Assembly: GCA_016699695.1 (NCBI GenBank)
Contig: CP065006.1
Span: 1,054,001-1,118,000, forward strand
Reading direction: 5' to 3'
DNA length: 64,000 nucleotides
Source of the DNA: Bacteroidota bacterium
GTDB taxonomy: Bacteria; Bacteroidota; Bacteroidia; Bacteroidales; UBA10428
In this document: one piece after another, positions 52,214 through 60,468 of the stretch
Numbering within the stretch: position 1 is the stretch's first letter
Layout: the number at the start of each line of letters is the position of its first letter
Notes under the pieces: model-generated
Told to the model about the DNA's origin: nothing
What the model saw: the letters and a program-made list of their open reading frames with translations, nothing else
Databases searched by the model: none
Translations under genes and position numbers: made by a program

Positions 52214-52330
52214 TTAACCCTGACGCGTTTTATGCTTAGGGTTCTTTTTGTTAATAATGTAAAGACGACCTTTACGCTTTACGATCTTATCGTCTTCTGT
52301 CCGCTTCTTTAAAGATGCTCTAACTTTCAT
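52214..52330 (-). CDS. rpmJ: 50S ribosomal protein bL36, cysteine-free form
   Basis: A 38-residue protein found by reading the gap between infA and rpsM. It starts MKVRASLKKRTEDDKIVKRK and ends NPKHKTRQG. The length and both ends fit bL36. The zinc ligands of the usual form (CxxC, C, H) are replaced: positions that normally carry cysteines read TEDD and IINKK. It is therefore the zinc-independent type. Its start is 11 bp after the infA stop. Confidence 0.96.
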   Translation of the reverse strand: MKVRASLKKRTEDDKIVKRKGRLYIINKKNPKHKTRQG

Positions 52331-52341
52331 CGTTAATCTCT

Positions 52342-52560
52342 TTATTTATACCTGAATGATATTCTACCTTTTGTTAAATCGTAAGGCGACATTTCAACTT
52401 TTACTTTATCGCCGGGCAATATTTTAATATAGTGCATCCGCATTTTTCCAGAGATATGAGCGGTAATGATATGCCCGTTTTCCAGTTCCACGCGAAACAT
52501 TGCGTTCGAAAGGGCTTCTTTTATTACTCCATCCTGCTCTATGGAAGGTTGTTTTGCCAT
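52342..52560 (-). CDS. infA: Translation initiation factor IF-1
   Basis: Binds the ribosomal A site during initiation. A 72-residue OB-fold protein of standard length: KQPSIEQDGVIKEALSNAMF at the start, then LENGHIITAHISGKMRMHYI-type sequence in the middle, and a SPYDLTKGRISFRYK end. Lies 8 bp after map and 11 bp before rpmJ, the common Bacteroidota order. Confidence 0.98.
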   Translation of the reverse strand: MAKQPSIEQDGVIKEALSNAMFRVELENGHIITAHISGKMRMHYIKILPGDKVKVEMSPYDLTKGRISFRYK

Positions 52561-52568
52561 GTACTATT

Positions 52569-53342
52569 TTATCTGTTTAATACCTCTTCAATAAATCTAA
52601 ATGTCGACAATATGTCAGCTTCTCCTTTGCGTATTGCTATTGCCAATTCAAAGTGTGCCGATGGTTTATTGTCGCGTGTTCGTATTGTCCATCCATCGTT
52701 ATCCTGCGAAATCTCTTTTCTTCCCAGGTTGATCATAGGCTCAATACAGATCACCATTCCTTCCACCAATTTGGTTCCTTTTCCGGGTTTTCCATAGTTA
52801 GGAACTTCAGGTGCTTCGTGAAGGCTTTTCCCTAAACCGTGCCCTACCAGTTCTCGTACTACCGAATAACCTGCCTTTTCACAATAGGTTTGAATCGATG
52901 AACCTATATCACCAGTTCGTCTTCCGTGCAAAGCTTCTTTTATTCCTTCGAAGAGTGACATTTTTGTTACACTTAAAAGCTTTTCTACTTCGCTGTCTAT
53001 CCTGCCCACTGGAAATGTATAGGCGGTATCGCCATAATATCCATTTTTAAGCACTCCGCAATCGACCGAAACAATATCACCTTCTTTAAGCGGTTCGTCT
53101 GAAGGTATCCCATGCACAACCTGGCTATTGACCGAGGTGCACAATGTTTTCGGATAACCCTGGTATCCAAGAAACCCTGGAACTGCCTGGTGGTCGCGGA
53201 TGAACATTTCTGCGATCTTGTCCAGCTTGTTGGTTGAAACTCCGGGTTTAATTTCTTTCGCTACTTCTGCAAGCGCTTTGGAAACCAGCATATTGCTTTC
53301 CCTTATGAGTTCAATTTCTTCAGCTGTACGTATATAAACCAT
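52569..53342 (-). CDS. map: Methionine aminopeptidase, type I
   Basis: Removes the initiator methionine from nascent chains. With the ATG at 53342 the protein has 257 residues; the frame can be extended by one codon to a TTG, which is unlikely. The dinuclear metal ligands are all visible: Asp94 in SVDCGV, Asp105 in YGDTA, His168 in GHGLGK, Glu201 in IEPMI and Glu232 in HFELAIA. His77 in VVHGIP is the substrate-side histidine. There is no zinc-finger N-terminal extension. Follows secY by 22 bp; adk, often between secY and map elsewhere, is absent. Confidence 0.97.
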   Translation of the reverse strand: MVYIRTAEEIELIRESNMLVSKALAEVAKEIKPGVSTNKLDKIAEMFIRDHQAVPGFLGYQGYPKTLCTSVNSQVVHGIPSDEPLKEGDIVSVDCGVLKNGYYGDTAYTFPVGRIDSEVEKLLSVTKMSLFEGIKEALHGRRTGDIGSSIQTYCEKAGYSVVRELVGHGLGKSLHEAPEVPNYGKPGKGTKLVEGMVICIEPMINLGRKEISQDNDGWTIRTRDNKPSAHFELAIAIRKGEADILSTFRFIEEVLNR

Positions 53343-53364
53343 CAAAGAACCTTATAATATTCAA

Positions 53365-54696
53365 TTAAATGGAAGCCACTCCACTTCCAATACGCCCTTT
53401 TACTTTGCCTGATTTCATCAGCCCATCGTAATGACGCATTAAAAGGTGACTTTCTATTTGCTGCAGTGTATCCATGATCACTCCAACAAGAATGAGCAGG
53501 GATGTGCCACCGTAAAACTGTGCAAATCCACTGGTAACACCCGCCAGCATGGCAAATGCAGGCAGAATGGCAACCAATGCCAGGAACAATGAACCGGGCA
53601 GTGTTATTTTCGATAAGATATTGTCGAAATATTCAACTGTTTTTTTGCCAGGTTTAATGCCAGGTATAAAACCTCCGTTCTTACGGATATCTTCTGCCAA
53701 TCGTTGCGGATTGATGGTGATAGCCGTATAAAAGTATGTAAACGCAACAATAAGTAAAGCAAACACAAAGTTATACCAGAATCCGGTATAGTTCGACATA
53801 GCAATAATCCATCCTGGCACTTCTTCGCCCTGACTAAAACCAGCAAAAGTAAGCGGAAGGAACATAATGGCCTGGGCAAAAATGATAGGCATAACCCCTG
53901 CTGAATTCACTTTAAGCGGTATATATTGTCTTACACCACCATATTGCTTGTTTCCTACTATTCGTTTGGCATATTGCACCGGTATTTTTCGGGTACCTTG
54001 TACGAGTAAGATTGTCAATACAAAAACAAGGAAAAGGAAAACCAGCTCAATGATTACCATTATAGGCCCACCGGCACCACGTTCAAAACGTGCGGTAACC
54101 TCACCAAATAAGGAAAAGGGCATTCTGGCAATGATGCCAACCATAATAATCAGTGAGATTCCATTGCCAATACCTTTGTCGGTAATGCGCTCACCAAGCC
54201 ACATCACAAACATAGTTCCTGTTGCAAGGATAATCATGGAGCTTATGATAAAGAATGTACCTGGCAATACCCTTGCTTCGAGAGGAATCTGGGTAAGGTA
54301 ACTTGGTGCCTGAAAAACTAAAATCGCTAAAGTGAGATACCTTGTCAGCTGGTTAATTTTTCTACGTCCACTTTCGCCTTCGCGCTGTAAACGCTGAAAG
54401 TATGGCACGGCGATTCCCAACAGCTGTATTACAATTGAGGCTGAGATGTATGGCATGATACCCAAGGCAAAAACTGAGGCAGAGGAGAAAGCACCACCCG
54501 AAAACATATCGAGAATGCCTAACACACCGCTGGCAGTTTTAGCCTGAAGAGCGCCCAACATGTTGGGATTCACACCAGGTAATACAATGGTAGATCCAAG
54601 TCGGTAAATGAGCAGTATACCAAGAGTATAAAGTATCCTGGTACGCAGCTCGTCGATCTTGTATATATTCTTTAGCGTTTCTATTAACCTCTTCAT
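53365..54696 (-). CDS. secY: Preprotein translocase subunit SecY
   Basis: Channel-forming subunit of the Sec translocon in the cytoplasmic membrane. The 443 residues contain ten hydrophobic helices. The plug-region GVLGILDMFSGGAFSSASVFALGIMPYI-type sequence is near 57-84, PYISASIVIQLL near 82-93, and the cytoplasmic loop VPVQYAKR-like IPVQYAKRIVG near 234-244. The C-terminal SHLLMRHYDGLMKSGKVKGR-type tail is normal. Lies 4 bp after rplO, the standard spc-operon position. Confidence 0.98.
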   Translation of the reverse strand: MKRLIETLKNIYKIDELRTRILYTLGILLIYRLGSTIVLPGVNPNMLGALQAKTASGVLGILDMFSGGAFSSASVFALGIMPYISASIVIQLLGIAVPYFQRLQREGESGRRKINQLTRYLTLAILVFQAPSYLTQIPLEARVLPGTFFIISSMIILATGTMFVMWLGERITDKGIGNGISLIIMVGIIARMPFSLFGEVTARFERGAGGPIMVIIELVFLFLVFVLTILLVQGTRKIPVQYAKRIVGNKQYGGVRQYIPLKVNSAGVMPIIFAQAIMFLPLTFAGFSQGEEVPGWIIAMSNYTGFWYNFVFALLIVAFTYFYTAITINPQRLAEDIRKNGGFIPGIKPGKKTVEYFDNILSKITLPGSLFLALVAILPAFAMLAGVTSGFAQFYGGTSLLILVGVIMDTLQQIESHLLMRHYDGLMKSGKVKGRIGSGVASI

Positions 54697-54700
54697 TCAA

Positions 54701-55147
54701 TTAGATTTTTTCGGCAGTTCCTTTTACAGATTCGATTGCTTCGATGGCCTTTTTTGAAAAAGCGTGGGCTTTCACATTTAATTTGGCTTTTAATTCGCCT
54801 TTAGCCAAAATCTTCACCAAGTCGTTTTTCGAAGCTAACCCAGCATCAATAAGCACTTTTATATCAATTTCGCTGAGGCTTTTCTTTTCAGAAAGACGTT
54901 GCAATGTTGAAAGATTAATGCCTTTGTATTCGACGCGGTTAAAATTATTGAAGCCGTTTTTAGGTATGCGGCGTTGCAATGGCATTTGGCCTCCTTCGAA
55001 TCCGATTTTTCTGGAATAACCCGAACGAGATTGAGCCCCCTTATGACCACGTGTACTAGTACCGCCATGTCCGGAGCCTTGTCCTCTGGCAATTCTTTTT
55101 TCGGAATGAACTGAACCTTCGGCGGGTTTTAAATTACTTAAATCCAT
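54701..55147 (-). CDS. rplO: 50S ribosomal protein uL15
   Basis: Large-subunit protein, 148 residues. The N-terminal extension is Gly/Arg/Lys-rich (RGQGSGHGGTSTRGHKGAQ near 20-38), which threads through 23S rRNA, followed by GGQMPLQRRIPKNGF near 52-66. Typical length and position between rpmD and secY. Confidence 0.98.
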   Translation of the reverse strand: MDLSNLKPAEGSVHSEKRIARGQGSGHGGTSTRGHKGAQSRSGYSRKIGFEGGQMPLQRRIPKNGFNNFNRVEYKGINLSTLQRLSEKKSLSEIDIKVLIDAGLASKNDLVKILAKGELKAKLNVKAHAFSKKAIEAIESVKGTAEKI

Positions 55148-55161
55148 CTCGTATCGATATT

Positions 55162-55341
55162 TTATATTTCTTCTACTTTTACTAAATGATTCACCTTTAC
55201 AATCATTCCCTTTACCTGGGGAGTGGCCTCGAGTGTAACACTGCTGTTTACTTTGCCAAGGCCAAGAGCCTCTAATGTAGCTTTTTGACGCTGTGGACTA
55301 CCAATTTTGCTACGTATCTGGGTAATTTTCAATTTGCTCAT
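55162..55341 (-). CDS. rpmD: 50S ribosomal protein uL30
   Basis: A 59-residue protein found by reading the gap between rpsE and rplO. It reads MSKLKITQIRSKIGSPQRQK, then LEALGLGKVNSSV, and ends VNHLVKVEEI. The motifs Q-x-R-S-x-I-G and LxxLGLxK are the uL30 signature, and the length is right. Starts 12 bp after rpsE and ends 14 bp before rplO. Confidence 0.97.
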   Translation of the reverse strand: MSKLKITQIRSKIGSPQRQKATLEALGLGKVNSSVTLEATPQVKGMIVKVNHLVKVEEI

Positions 55342-55353
55342 GTATGCAATATT

Positions 55354-55869
55354 TTATCCGTTAAATACTTTGTCAAGACTTACCGAACGCTGCTGTGCCA
55401 CAGCATAGGCATCGCGAAGTTCAAGAAGTGCTTCGAAAGTAGCCTTAACAAGGTTGTGCGGGTTTGAAGATCCTTTTGATTTAGCAAGCACATCGTGTAT
55501 TCCAACACTTTCTAATACGGCACGCATCGCACCACCTGCTTTAACTCCTGTACCACTTGAGGCTGGTTTCAGAAATACTGAAGCTCCCCCATATTTGGCT
55601 ACCTGCTCGTGGGGAATGGTTCCTCTGAGGATGGGTACTTTAATCAGGTTTTTCTTAGCATCTTCCACACCCTTTGAAATAGCGGTGGTAACCTCGCTGG
55701 CCTTTCCCAGTCCGTATCCAACTACTCCATTTTCGTTTCCAACCACTACAATAGCTGAGAAGCTAAATGTGCGACCCCCTTTTGTAACCTTGGTAACACG
55801 TTGTATGCTAACTAATCTATCCTTTAATTCAAGATCTGTCGTCTTAACCTTTCTGATTGTGCTTGCCAT
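55354..55869 (-). CDS. rpsE: 30S ribosomal protein uS5
   Basis: Small-subunit protein important for decoding accuracy, 171 residues. The S5 double-stranded RNA-binding domain is near 12-75 (LKDRLVSIQRVTKVTKGGR-type start, then VVVGNENGVVGYGLGKA). The C-terminal domain has GVKAGGAMRAVLESVGI near 111-127 and KGSSNPHNLVKATFEAL near 134-150. Located between rplR and rpmD as usual. Confidence 0.98.
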   Translation of the reverse strand: MASTIRKVKTTDLELKDRLVSIQRVTKVTKGGRTFSFSAIVVVGNENGVVGYGLGKASEVTTAISKGVEDAKKNLIKVPILRGTIPHEQVAKYGGASVFLKPASSGTGVKAGGAMRAVLESVGIHDVLAKSKGSSNPHNLVKATFEALLELRDAYAVAQQRSVSLDKVFNG

Positions 55870-55876
55870 AATATGC

Positions 55877-56233
55877 TTAGAATTTTAATCCTCCTTCACG
55901 CGCAGCATCTGCAAATGCTTTCACTCTACCGTGATAAAGATATCCGTTTCTGTCAAATACTACCTGTGAAATGCCTGCTGCTTTCGATGCTTCGGCAGCA
56001 AGTTTACCTACTTCTTTGGCCTGATCGATTTTAGTCATCTTTTTGCCTTCAAGGGCTTTGTCTCGCGAAGAAACATAAGCCAAAGTAGCACCAGTCAGGT
56101 CGTTAATGAATTGGGCGTAAAATTGTTTGTTGCTGCGAAAAACCGATAAGCGTGGCAACTCCTGGTTTCCCGATATTTTTTTACGTATTCTTCTTTTAAT
56201 ACGAAGTCTACGGTCTGTTTTAGTCAATGCCAT
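55877..56233 (-). CDS. rplR: 50S ribosomal protein uL18
   Basis: 5S rRNA-binding protein, 118 residues. Basic N-terminus RRLRIKRRIRKKISG near 8-22, then RLSVFRSNKQFYAQFIND near 28-45 and a C-terminal VVFDRNGYLYHGRVKAFADAA-type segment near 91-111. All are standard. Seven bp before rpsE. Confidence 0.98.
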   Translation of the reverse strand: MALTKTDRRLRIKRRIRKKISGNQELPRLSVFRSNKQFYAQFINDLTGATLAYVSSRDKALEGKKMTKIDQAKEVGKLAAEASKAAGISQVVFDRNGYLYHGRVKAFADAAREGGLKF

Positions 56234-56252
56234 TTTAATTCCTGTTTAGCGA

Positions 56253-56807
56253 TTATTTCGATGCAGACTTACCTGCTTTCCTTCTTAATTCTTCGTTCAC
56301 AAACTTGATACCTTTACCTTTGTAAGGCTCCGGTGCCCGCATGGACCGAATTTTTGCTGCTACGTGACCGATAAGTTGTTTGTCGGCACTTTTTAGGGTA
56401 ACAATAGGATTGCTACGACGTTCTGTAAGAGCCTCTACTTTAACTTCTTTTGGAAGTTTAAAGTGTATATCGTGCGAATAACCTAAACTTAGTTCCAGTA
56501 CCTGCCCCTTCACTTCAGCTTTGTAACCCACACCAACCAACTCCTGCTTGATGGTGAACCCAGTTGAAACACCTTCTACCATACCTGCCAGCAATGAACG
56601 GTACAATCCGTGCATGGCTTTATGGCGCTTCTGGTCAGTAGGACGCTCCACTGTAAGTGTGGTATCATTCATTACTACTTTCAGATCGGGATCAACCTTG
56701 CGACTCAATTCTCCCTGAGGTCCTTTTACAATTACAGTATTGTCTTTTTCAATTGTAATTGTAACACCTTTGGGTATTTCTATGGGCAATTTTCCTATAC
56801 GTGACAT
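56253..56807 (-). CDS. rplF: 50S ribosomal protein uL6
   Basis: Large-subunit protein near the factor-binding site, 184 residues in two similar domains. MSRIGKLPIEIPKGV opens the chain and the second domain ends PEPYKGKGIKFVNEELRRK near 159-177. Unlike the other genes in this cluster, its start is preceded by a full Shine-Dalgarno sequence (AGGAGG) at a 7-nt spacing. Confidence 0.98.
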   Translation of the reverse strand: MSRIGKLPIEIPKGVTITIEKDNTVIVKGPQGELSRKVDPDLKVVMNDTTLTVERPTDQKRHKAMHGLYRSLLAGMVEGVSTGFTIKQELVGVGYKAEVKGQVLELSLGYSHDIHFKLPKEVKVEALTERRSNPIVTLKSADKQLIGHVAAKIRSMRAPEPYKGKGIKFVNEELRRKAGKSASK

Positions 56808-56814
56808 GCTTTTG

Positions 56815-56820
56815 CCTCCT
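56815..56820 (-). promoter_or_regulatory. Strong Shine-Dalgarno site before rplF
   Basis: On the minus strand AGGAGG stands 7 nt before the rplF ATG, within the 15-bp gap after rpsH. Bacteroidota generally do not rely on such sites, and none of the neighbouring gene starts I checked has one, so this one is unusual. Confidence 0.6.
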
Positions 56821-56822
56821 GA

Positions 56823-57221
56823 TTAATAAACGTAACACAATACTTCACCGCCAATGTTTTTGGCACGGGCTTCTTTATCTGTCATGATTCCCTGCGAAGT
56901 GGAAACCACTGCTATACCAAGGCCATTCAATACCCTTGGAATTTCTTTCGAGCCAGCATATTTGCGCAAACCCGGACGACTTGCCCGTTGTATACTCTTG
57001 ATGGCTGACAGCTTTGTTTCGGGATGGTACTTCAATGCAATTTTAATAATTCCCTGAGGCCCTTCTGAAACAAATTTATAGTTGAGAATATACCCTTTGT
57101 CGTGAAGAATCCGGGTAATGTCTTTTTTCACGCTTGATGCTGGTATTTCAACCACTTTATGACGTGCACTCACCGCATTGCGAATTCTGGTAAGATAATC
57201 TGCTATTGAATCGGTAATCAT
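56823..57221 (-). CDS. rpsH: 30S ribosomal protein uS8
   Basis: Primary 16S rRNA-binding protein, 132 residues. DSIADYLTRIRNAVSARH near 4-21 and the C-terminal GLGIAVVSTSQGIMTDKEAR near 104-123 are the family signatures. In E. coli uS8 represses the spc operon; a target site was not identified here. Follows rpsN by 28 bp. Confidence 0.98.
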   Translation of the reverse strand: MITDSIADYLTRIRNAVSARHKVVEIPASSVKKDITRILHDKGYILNYKFVSEGPQGIIKIALKYHPETKLSAIKSIQRASRPGLRKYAGSKEIPRVLNGLGIAVVSTSQGIMTDKEARAKNIGGEVLCYVY

Positions 57222-57249
57222 AATTTCTTAATTTTTCTTTATCAATTTT

Positions 57250-57519
57250 TTACCAGCTGGCTTTTTTAACTCCCGGTATTAATCCTGAAGAGGCCATTTC
57301 TCTGAAAGTAATACGGCTTATTCCAAACTGACGCATGTAACCTTTTGGTCTACCTGTAAGTTTACACCGGTTGTGCATACGAATTGGGTTCGAGTTCCTG
57401 GGCAATAGTGCCAAGGCCTGATAATCGCCTTCAGCTTTAAGTTTTGCCCTTTTATCGGCATATTTGGCTACAAGTTTGGCTCGCTTTACTTCGCGTGCCT
57501 TCATTGATTCCTTTGCCAT
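57250..57519 (-). CDS. rpsN: 30S ribosomal protein uS14, zinc-free long form
   Basis: Small-subunit head protein, 89 residues, the long type. It keeps LPRNSNPIRMHNRC near 39-52, then GRPKGYMRQFGISRITFREMA near 57-77. The CxxC pairs of the short zinc-binding type are missing; only one cysteine is present. Lies between rplE and rpsH, the standard place. Confidence 0.98.
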   Translation of the reverse strand: MAKESMKAREVKRAKLVAKYADKRAKLKAEGDYQALALLPRNSNPIRMHNRCKLTGRPKGYMRQFGISRITFREMASSGLIPGVKKASW

Positions 57520-57522
57520 ATC

Positions 57523-58080
57523 TTAGTTCTTTTTAATATTTTTAAATGGTAATCCGAATTCTCTTAACAGAGCAAATGCTTCCTGGTCGCTATTGGCTGA
57601 GGTTACAAAGGTAATCTCCATTCCAAGAATTTTGTTGATCTTGTCGATGTCTATTTCCGGAAAGATAATCTGCTCTGTAATACCGAGCGTATAATTTCCA
57701 CGACCGTCTAATTTAGGTTCAACACCTTTAAAATCGCGGATACGGGGAAGAGCAATACAAATCAGCCTTTCGAGAAACTCGTACATTTTGTCGCGACGAA
57801 GGGTAACTTTGGTTCCAATCGGAACTTTTTTCCTCAATTTGAAATTCGAGATATCCTTTTTCGAAAGTGTTTGAATTGCTTTCTGACCGGTAATGGTTGT
57901 TAACTCGAGTGAGGCCTGGTCGATAATTTTCTTGTCAGCAACAGCAGCACCAATACCCTGATTGATAACAATTTTTTGGAGTTTAGGCACCTGCATTACA
58001 GATTTATAACTAAACTCTTTTGTCAAGGTAGGAATAATCTCTTCCTTGTATTTTTTCTTAAGTGTTACTTCGTAAGCCAT
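57523..58080 (-). CDS. rplE: 50S ribosomal protein uL5
   Basis: Binds 5S rRNA and contacts the P-site tRNA and uS13; 185 residues. VPKLQKIVINQGIGAAVADK near 31-50, then a LRRDKMYEFLERLICIALPR-type helix near 94-113, and the GRGNYTLGITEQIIFPEID region near 126-144. Its ATG shares one base with the rplX stop, so the two are translationally coupled. Three bp before rpsN. Confidence 0.98.
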   Translation of the reverse strand: MAYEVTLKKKYKEEIIPTLTKEFSYKSVMQVPKLQKIVINQGIGAAVADKKIIDQASLELTTITGQKAIQTLSKKDISNFKLRKKVPIGTKVTLRRDKMYEFLERLICIALPRIRDFKGVEPKLDGRGNYTLGITEQIIFPEIDIDKINKILGMEITFVTSANSDQEAFALLREFGLPFKNIKKN

Positions 58081-58403
58081 TACTTAATCTCCTCTCCAGA
58101 CTTTTTAGAATACCTGACTAGTTTGCCTTTTTCGCTGATTTTTCGTCCAACTCGCGTTGGAGTTCCGGTAGATGGATCGACCAGCATAAGGTTTGAAATA
58201 TGGATGGGGGCTTCTTTTTCAATGATTCCACCATTCGGACTTTTAGCATTGGGTTTGGTATGCTTTTTAATCAGATTGATACCCTCTACAAAAATCCTTT
58301 CAGTATCTCTGTTTACCTCGAGCACGCGACCTTTCTGTCCTTTGTACTCACCGGCGTTCACAAAGACTGTATCGCCCTTTTTAATTTTTAATTTCTTTTG
58401 CAT
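58080..58403 (-). CDS. rplX: 50S ribosomal protein uL24
   Basis: Assembly-initiating large-subunit protein, 107 residues. The KOW motif is KKGDTVFVNAGEYKGQKGRV at about 8-27, followed by GINLIKKHTKPNAKSPNGGI near 41-60. Typical length. Its stop overlaps the rplE start by one base. Confidence 0.98.
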   Translation of the reverse strand: MQKKLKIKKGDTVFVNAGEYKGQKGRVLEVNRDTERIFVEGINLIKKHTKPNAKSPNGGIIEKEAPIHISNLMLVDPSTGTPTRVGRKISEKGKLVRYSKKSGEEIK

Positions 58404-58418
58404 CGGACTTAATGTTTA

Positions 58419-58784
58419 TTATAATACCTCGGGTGCCAGGGAAACAATTTTCATGTACTCTTCGCGAAGTTCTTTTGCCACAGGACCGAAGATCCGTGTT
58501 CCGCGAATTTCACCTGCCTGGTTAAGCAATACTACTGCATTGTCATCGAACCGGATATAAGAACCGTCGGCACGACGAATTTCTTTCTTGGTGCGCACAA
58601 TTACCGCTTTGCTTACAGCTCCCTTTTTTACGTCGCCAGATGGGATAGCACTTTTTACGGCTACCACAATTTTATCGCCAATACTCGCATATTTTTTTCT
58701 GGTGCCGCCCAATACCCTGATACAGAGTACTTCTTTGGCACCGCTGTTATCGGCCACAGATAATCTTGATTCTTGTTGTATCAT
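58419..58784 (-). CDS. rplN: 50S ribosomal protein uL14
   Basis: Large-subunit protein at the subunit interface, 121 residues. MIQQESRLSVADNSGAKEVL at the start, then a beta-barrel with GDKIVVAVKSAIPSGDVKKG near 37-56. The C-terminal GTRIFGPVAKELREE near 95-109 is diagnostic. Two bp after rpsQ. Confidence 0.98.
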   Translation of the reverse strand: MIQQESRLSVADNSGAKEVLCIRVLGGTRKKYASIGDKIVVAVKSAIPSGDVKKGAVSKAVIVRTKKEIRRADGSYIRFDDNAVVLLNQAGEIRGTRIFGPVAKELREEYMKIVSLAPEVL

Positions 58785-58786
58785 GA

Positions 58787-59044
58787 CTATTTCGCTCTTT
58801 CAATAATTTCTACTAATCTCCAACATTTGTTTTTACTCAGTGGACGAGTTTCCATAATACGCACCAAGTCACCAATGTTGCATTCATTTTTCTCGTCGTG
58901 AGCTGCAAGTTTCGTTGTTTTATTAACGAACTTATGGTATATAGGGTGTTTTTCTTTGTGCTTTACGGCAATGGTAATAGTTTTTTGCATTTTGTTGCTA
59001 ACTACCACTCCCACACGTTCTTTTCTTAAATTCCTGTTTTCCAT
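58787..59044 (-). CDS. rpsQ: 30S ribosomal protein uS17
   Basis: Primary 16S rRNA-binding OB-fold protein, 85 residues. RKERVGVVVSNKMQKTITIA near 7-26, then HPIYHKFVNKTTKLAAHDE near 34-52 and GDLVRIMETRPLSKNKCWRL near 58-77. Standard length and place between rpmC and rplN. Confidence 0.98.
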   Translation of the reverse strand: MENRNLRKERVGVVVSNKMQKTITIAVKHKEKHPIYHKFVNKTTKLAAHDEKNECNIGDLVRIMETRPLSKNKCWRLVEIIERAK

Positions 59045-59057
59045 CCTGTGCAGTGCT

Positions 59058-59261
59058 TTACTTATTTTCTTCTTGTATCTCTTTGGCGCGTAATGCGGTG
59101 CTGATACGTGCTATATTTTTACGTGCTTCCTTAATTTTTAAAGGATTGTCGAGCTGCGATACAGCATGATTCAACCTCTGTTTGGCAAGAAAACCTTTTT
59201 CAGTATCCAGCTTTTCCTGCAGTTCCTTTATTGTAAGCTCACGAAGTTCAGATGCTTTCAT
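59058..59261 (-). CDS. rpmC: 50S ribosomal protein uL29
   Basis: Small helical protein near the exit of the peptide tunnel, 67 residues. MKASELRELTIKELQEKLD opens the chain, and NPLKIKEARKNIARISTAL near 39-57 forms the second helix. Normal length; 19 bp after rplP. Confidence 0.97.
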   Translation of the reverse strand: MKASELRELTIKELQEKLDTEKGFLAKQRLNHAVSQLDNPLKIKEARKNIARISTALRAKEIQEENK

Positions 59262-59280
59262 TGTTCAATTATTCAATCGT

Positions 59281-59703
59281 TTAATTTTCAACATAATCGC
59301 GACGTACAACAAACTTGGTTGTAACCGGCAATTTTTGGGCTGCCAGACGCAATGCTTCTTTGGCTACTTCATAGGGTACTCCTTCAGCCTCGATGATAAT
59401 GCGGCCTGGTGTTACCGGGAATACAAAGCCTTCTGGTGCTCCTTTACCTTTACCCATCCGAACCTCTGCAGGTTTCTTAGTAATAGGTTTATCGGGAAAT
59501 ACACGAATCCAGATTTGACCTTCCCTTTTCATGTAACGGGTTACTGCCTGACGCGCAGCTTCAATCTGACGACCTGTTAACCAATGGTTTTCGAGGGCTT
59601 TGATGCCGAAGGAACCAAAAGCTAACTGATGACCGCGTTGAGCGTTGCCCTTCATGCGTCCTTTCTGCCTTCTTCTGAATTTAACTCTTTTAGGCTGTAA
59701 CAT
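59281..59703 (-). CDS. rplP: 50S ribosomal protein uL16
   Basis: Large-subunit protein by the A site, 140 residues. MLQPKRVKFRRRQKGRMKG opens it, then LAFGSFGIKALENHWLTGRQ near 28-47, RMGKGKGAPEGFV near 82-94, and a FEV-type tail in which VPYEVAKEALRLAAQKLP is near 109-126. Arg82 in VRMGKG is the usual hydroxylation region. Standard place between rpsC and rpmC. Confidence 0.98.
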   Translation of the reverse strand: MLQPKRVKFRRRQKGRMKGNAQRGHQLAFGSFGIKALENHWLTGRQIEAARQAVTRYMKREGQIWIRVFPDKPITKKPAEVRMGKGKGAPEGFVFPVTPGRIIIEAEGVPYEVAKEALRLAAQKLPVTTKFVVRRDYVEN

Positions 59704-59732
59704 TTTATTTCGTTTTAAGCAGTGATCTTAAT

Positions 59733-60464
59733 TTATTTCTTTCTACGTTGTTGCTTTCCGGCAGAAGGCTTTGGCGACGGATTACCACCACCCATTGGAC
59801 GTGGAGATTTTGCCTCGAGATTGGGAGAAAGATCGCGCTTTCCATAAACCTCTCCTTTGCAAATCCATACTTTAATGCCAATGAGACCTACTTTGGTATT
59901 AGCCTCGGCAAGTGCATAATCTATGTCAGACCGGAGTGTGTGAAGTGGGGTACGTCCTTCTTTGTACATTTCAGAACGTGCCATCTCAGCGCCTCCTAAC
60001 CTACCAGAAACCATAACTTTTATTCCTTCTGCACCCATGCGCATGGTAGCAGCAATAGACATTTTTGTGGCTCGGCGGTAAGATATACGGCCTTCGACCT
60101 GACGTGCAATGTTATTGGCTACAATGGTGGCATCCAGTTCAGGGCGTTTTACTTCGAAGATGTTGATCTGAACATCTTTATTAGTCACCTTTTTCAGCTC
60201 TTCTTTTAGCTTATCAACTTCCTGACCCCCTTTACCAATGATAATACCTGGTCTTGCTGTGCTAACAGTAACTGTAATGAGCTTTAAGGTACGCTCGATA
60301 ATAATCTTTGCGATGCTGGCTTTTGCCAGACGTGCGTTCAAGTATTTACGTATCTGATAGTCTTCGACAATCTTATCGGCGTAATTTCTTCCTCCGTACC
60401 AGTTCGAATCCCAACCTTTGATAATTCCAAGTCGGTTGCTTATCGGATTAACTTTTTGTCCCAT
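59733..60464 (-). CDS. rpsC: 30S ribosomal protein uS3
   Basis: Small-subunit head protein at the mRNA entry channel, 243 residues. The KH domain spans about 38-110 with the IIIGKGGQEVDKLKEEL motif near 74-90. The C-terminal domain has GRLGGAEMARSE near 153-164 and GVIGIKVWI-like VGLIGIKVWICKGEV near 192-206. The last 30 residues form a Gly/Pro/Lys-rich tail. Four bp after rplV. Confidence 0.98.
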   Translation of the reverse strand: MGQKVNPISNRLGIIKGWDSNWYGGRNYADKIVEDYQIRKYLNARLAKASIAKIIIERTLKLITVTVSTARPGIIIGKGGQEVDKLKEELKKVTNKDVQINIFEVKRPELDATIVANNIARQVEGRISYRRATKMSIAATMRMGAEGIKVMVSGRLGGAEMARSEMYKEGRTPLHTLRSDIDYALAEANTKVGLIGIKVWICKGEVYGKRDLSPNLEAKSPRPMGGGNPSPKPSAGKQQRRKK

Positions 60465-60468
60465 TAAT

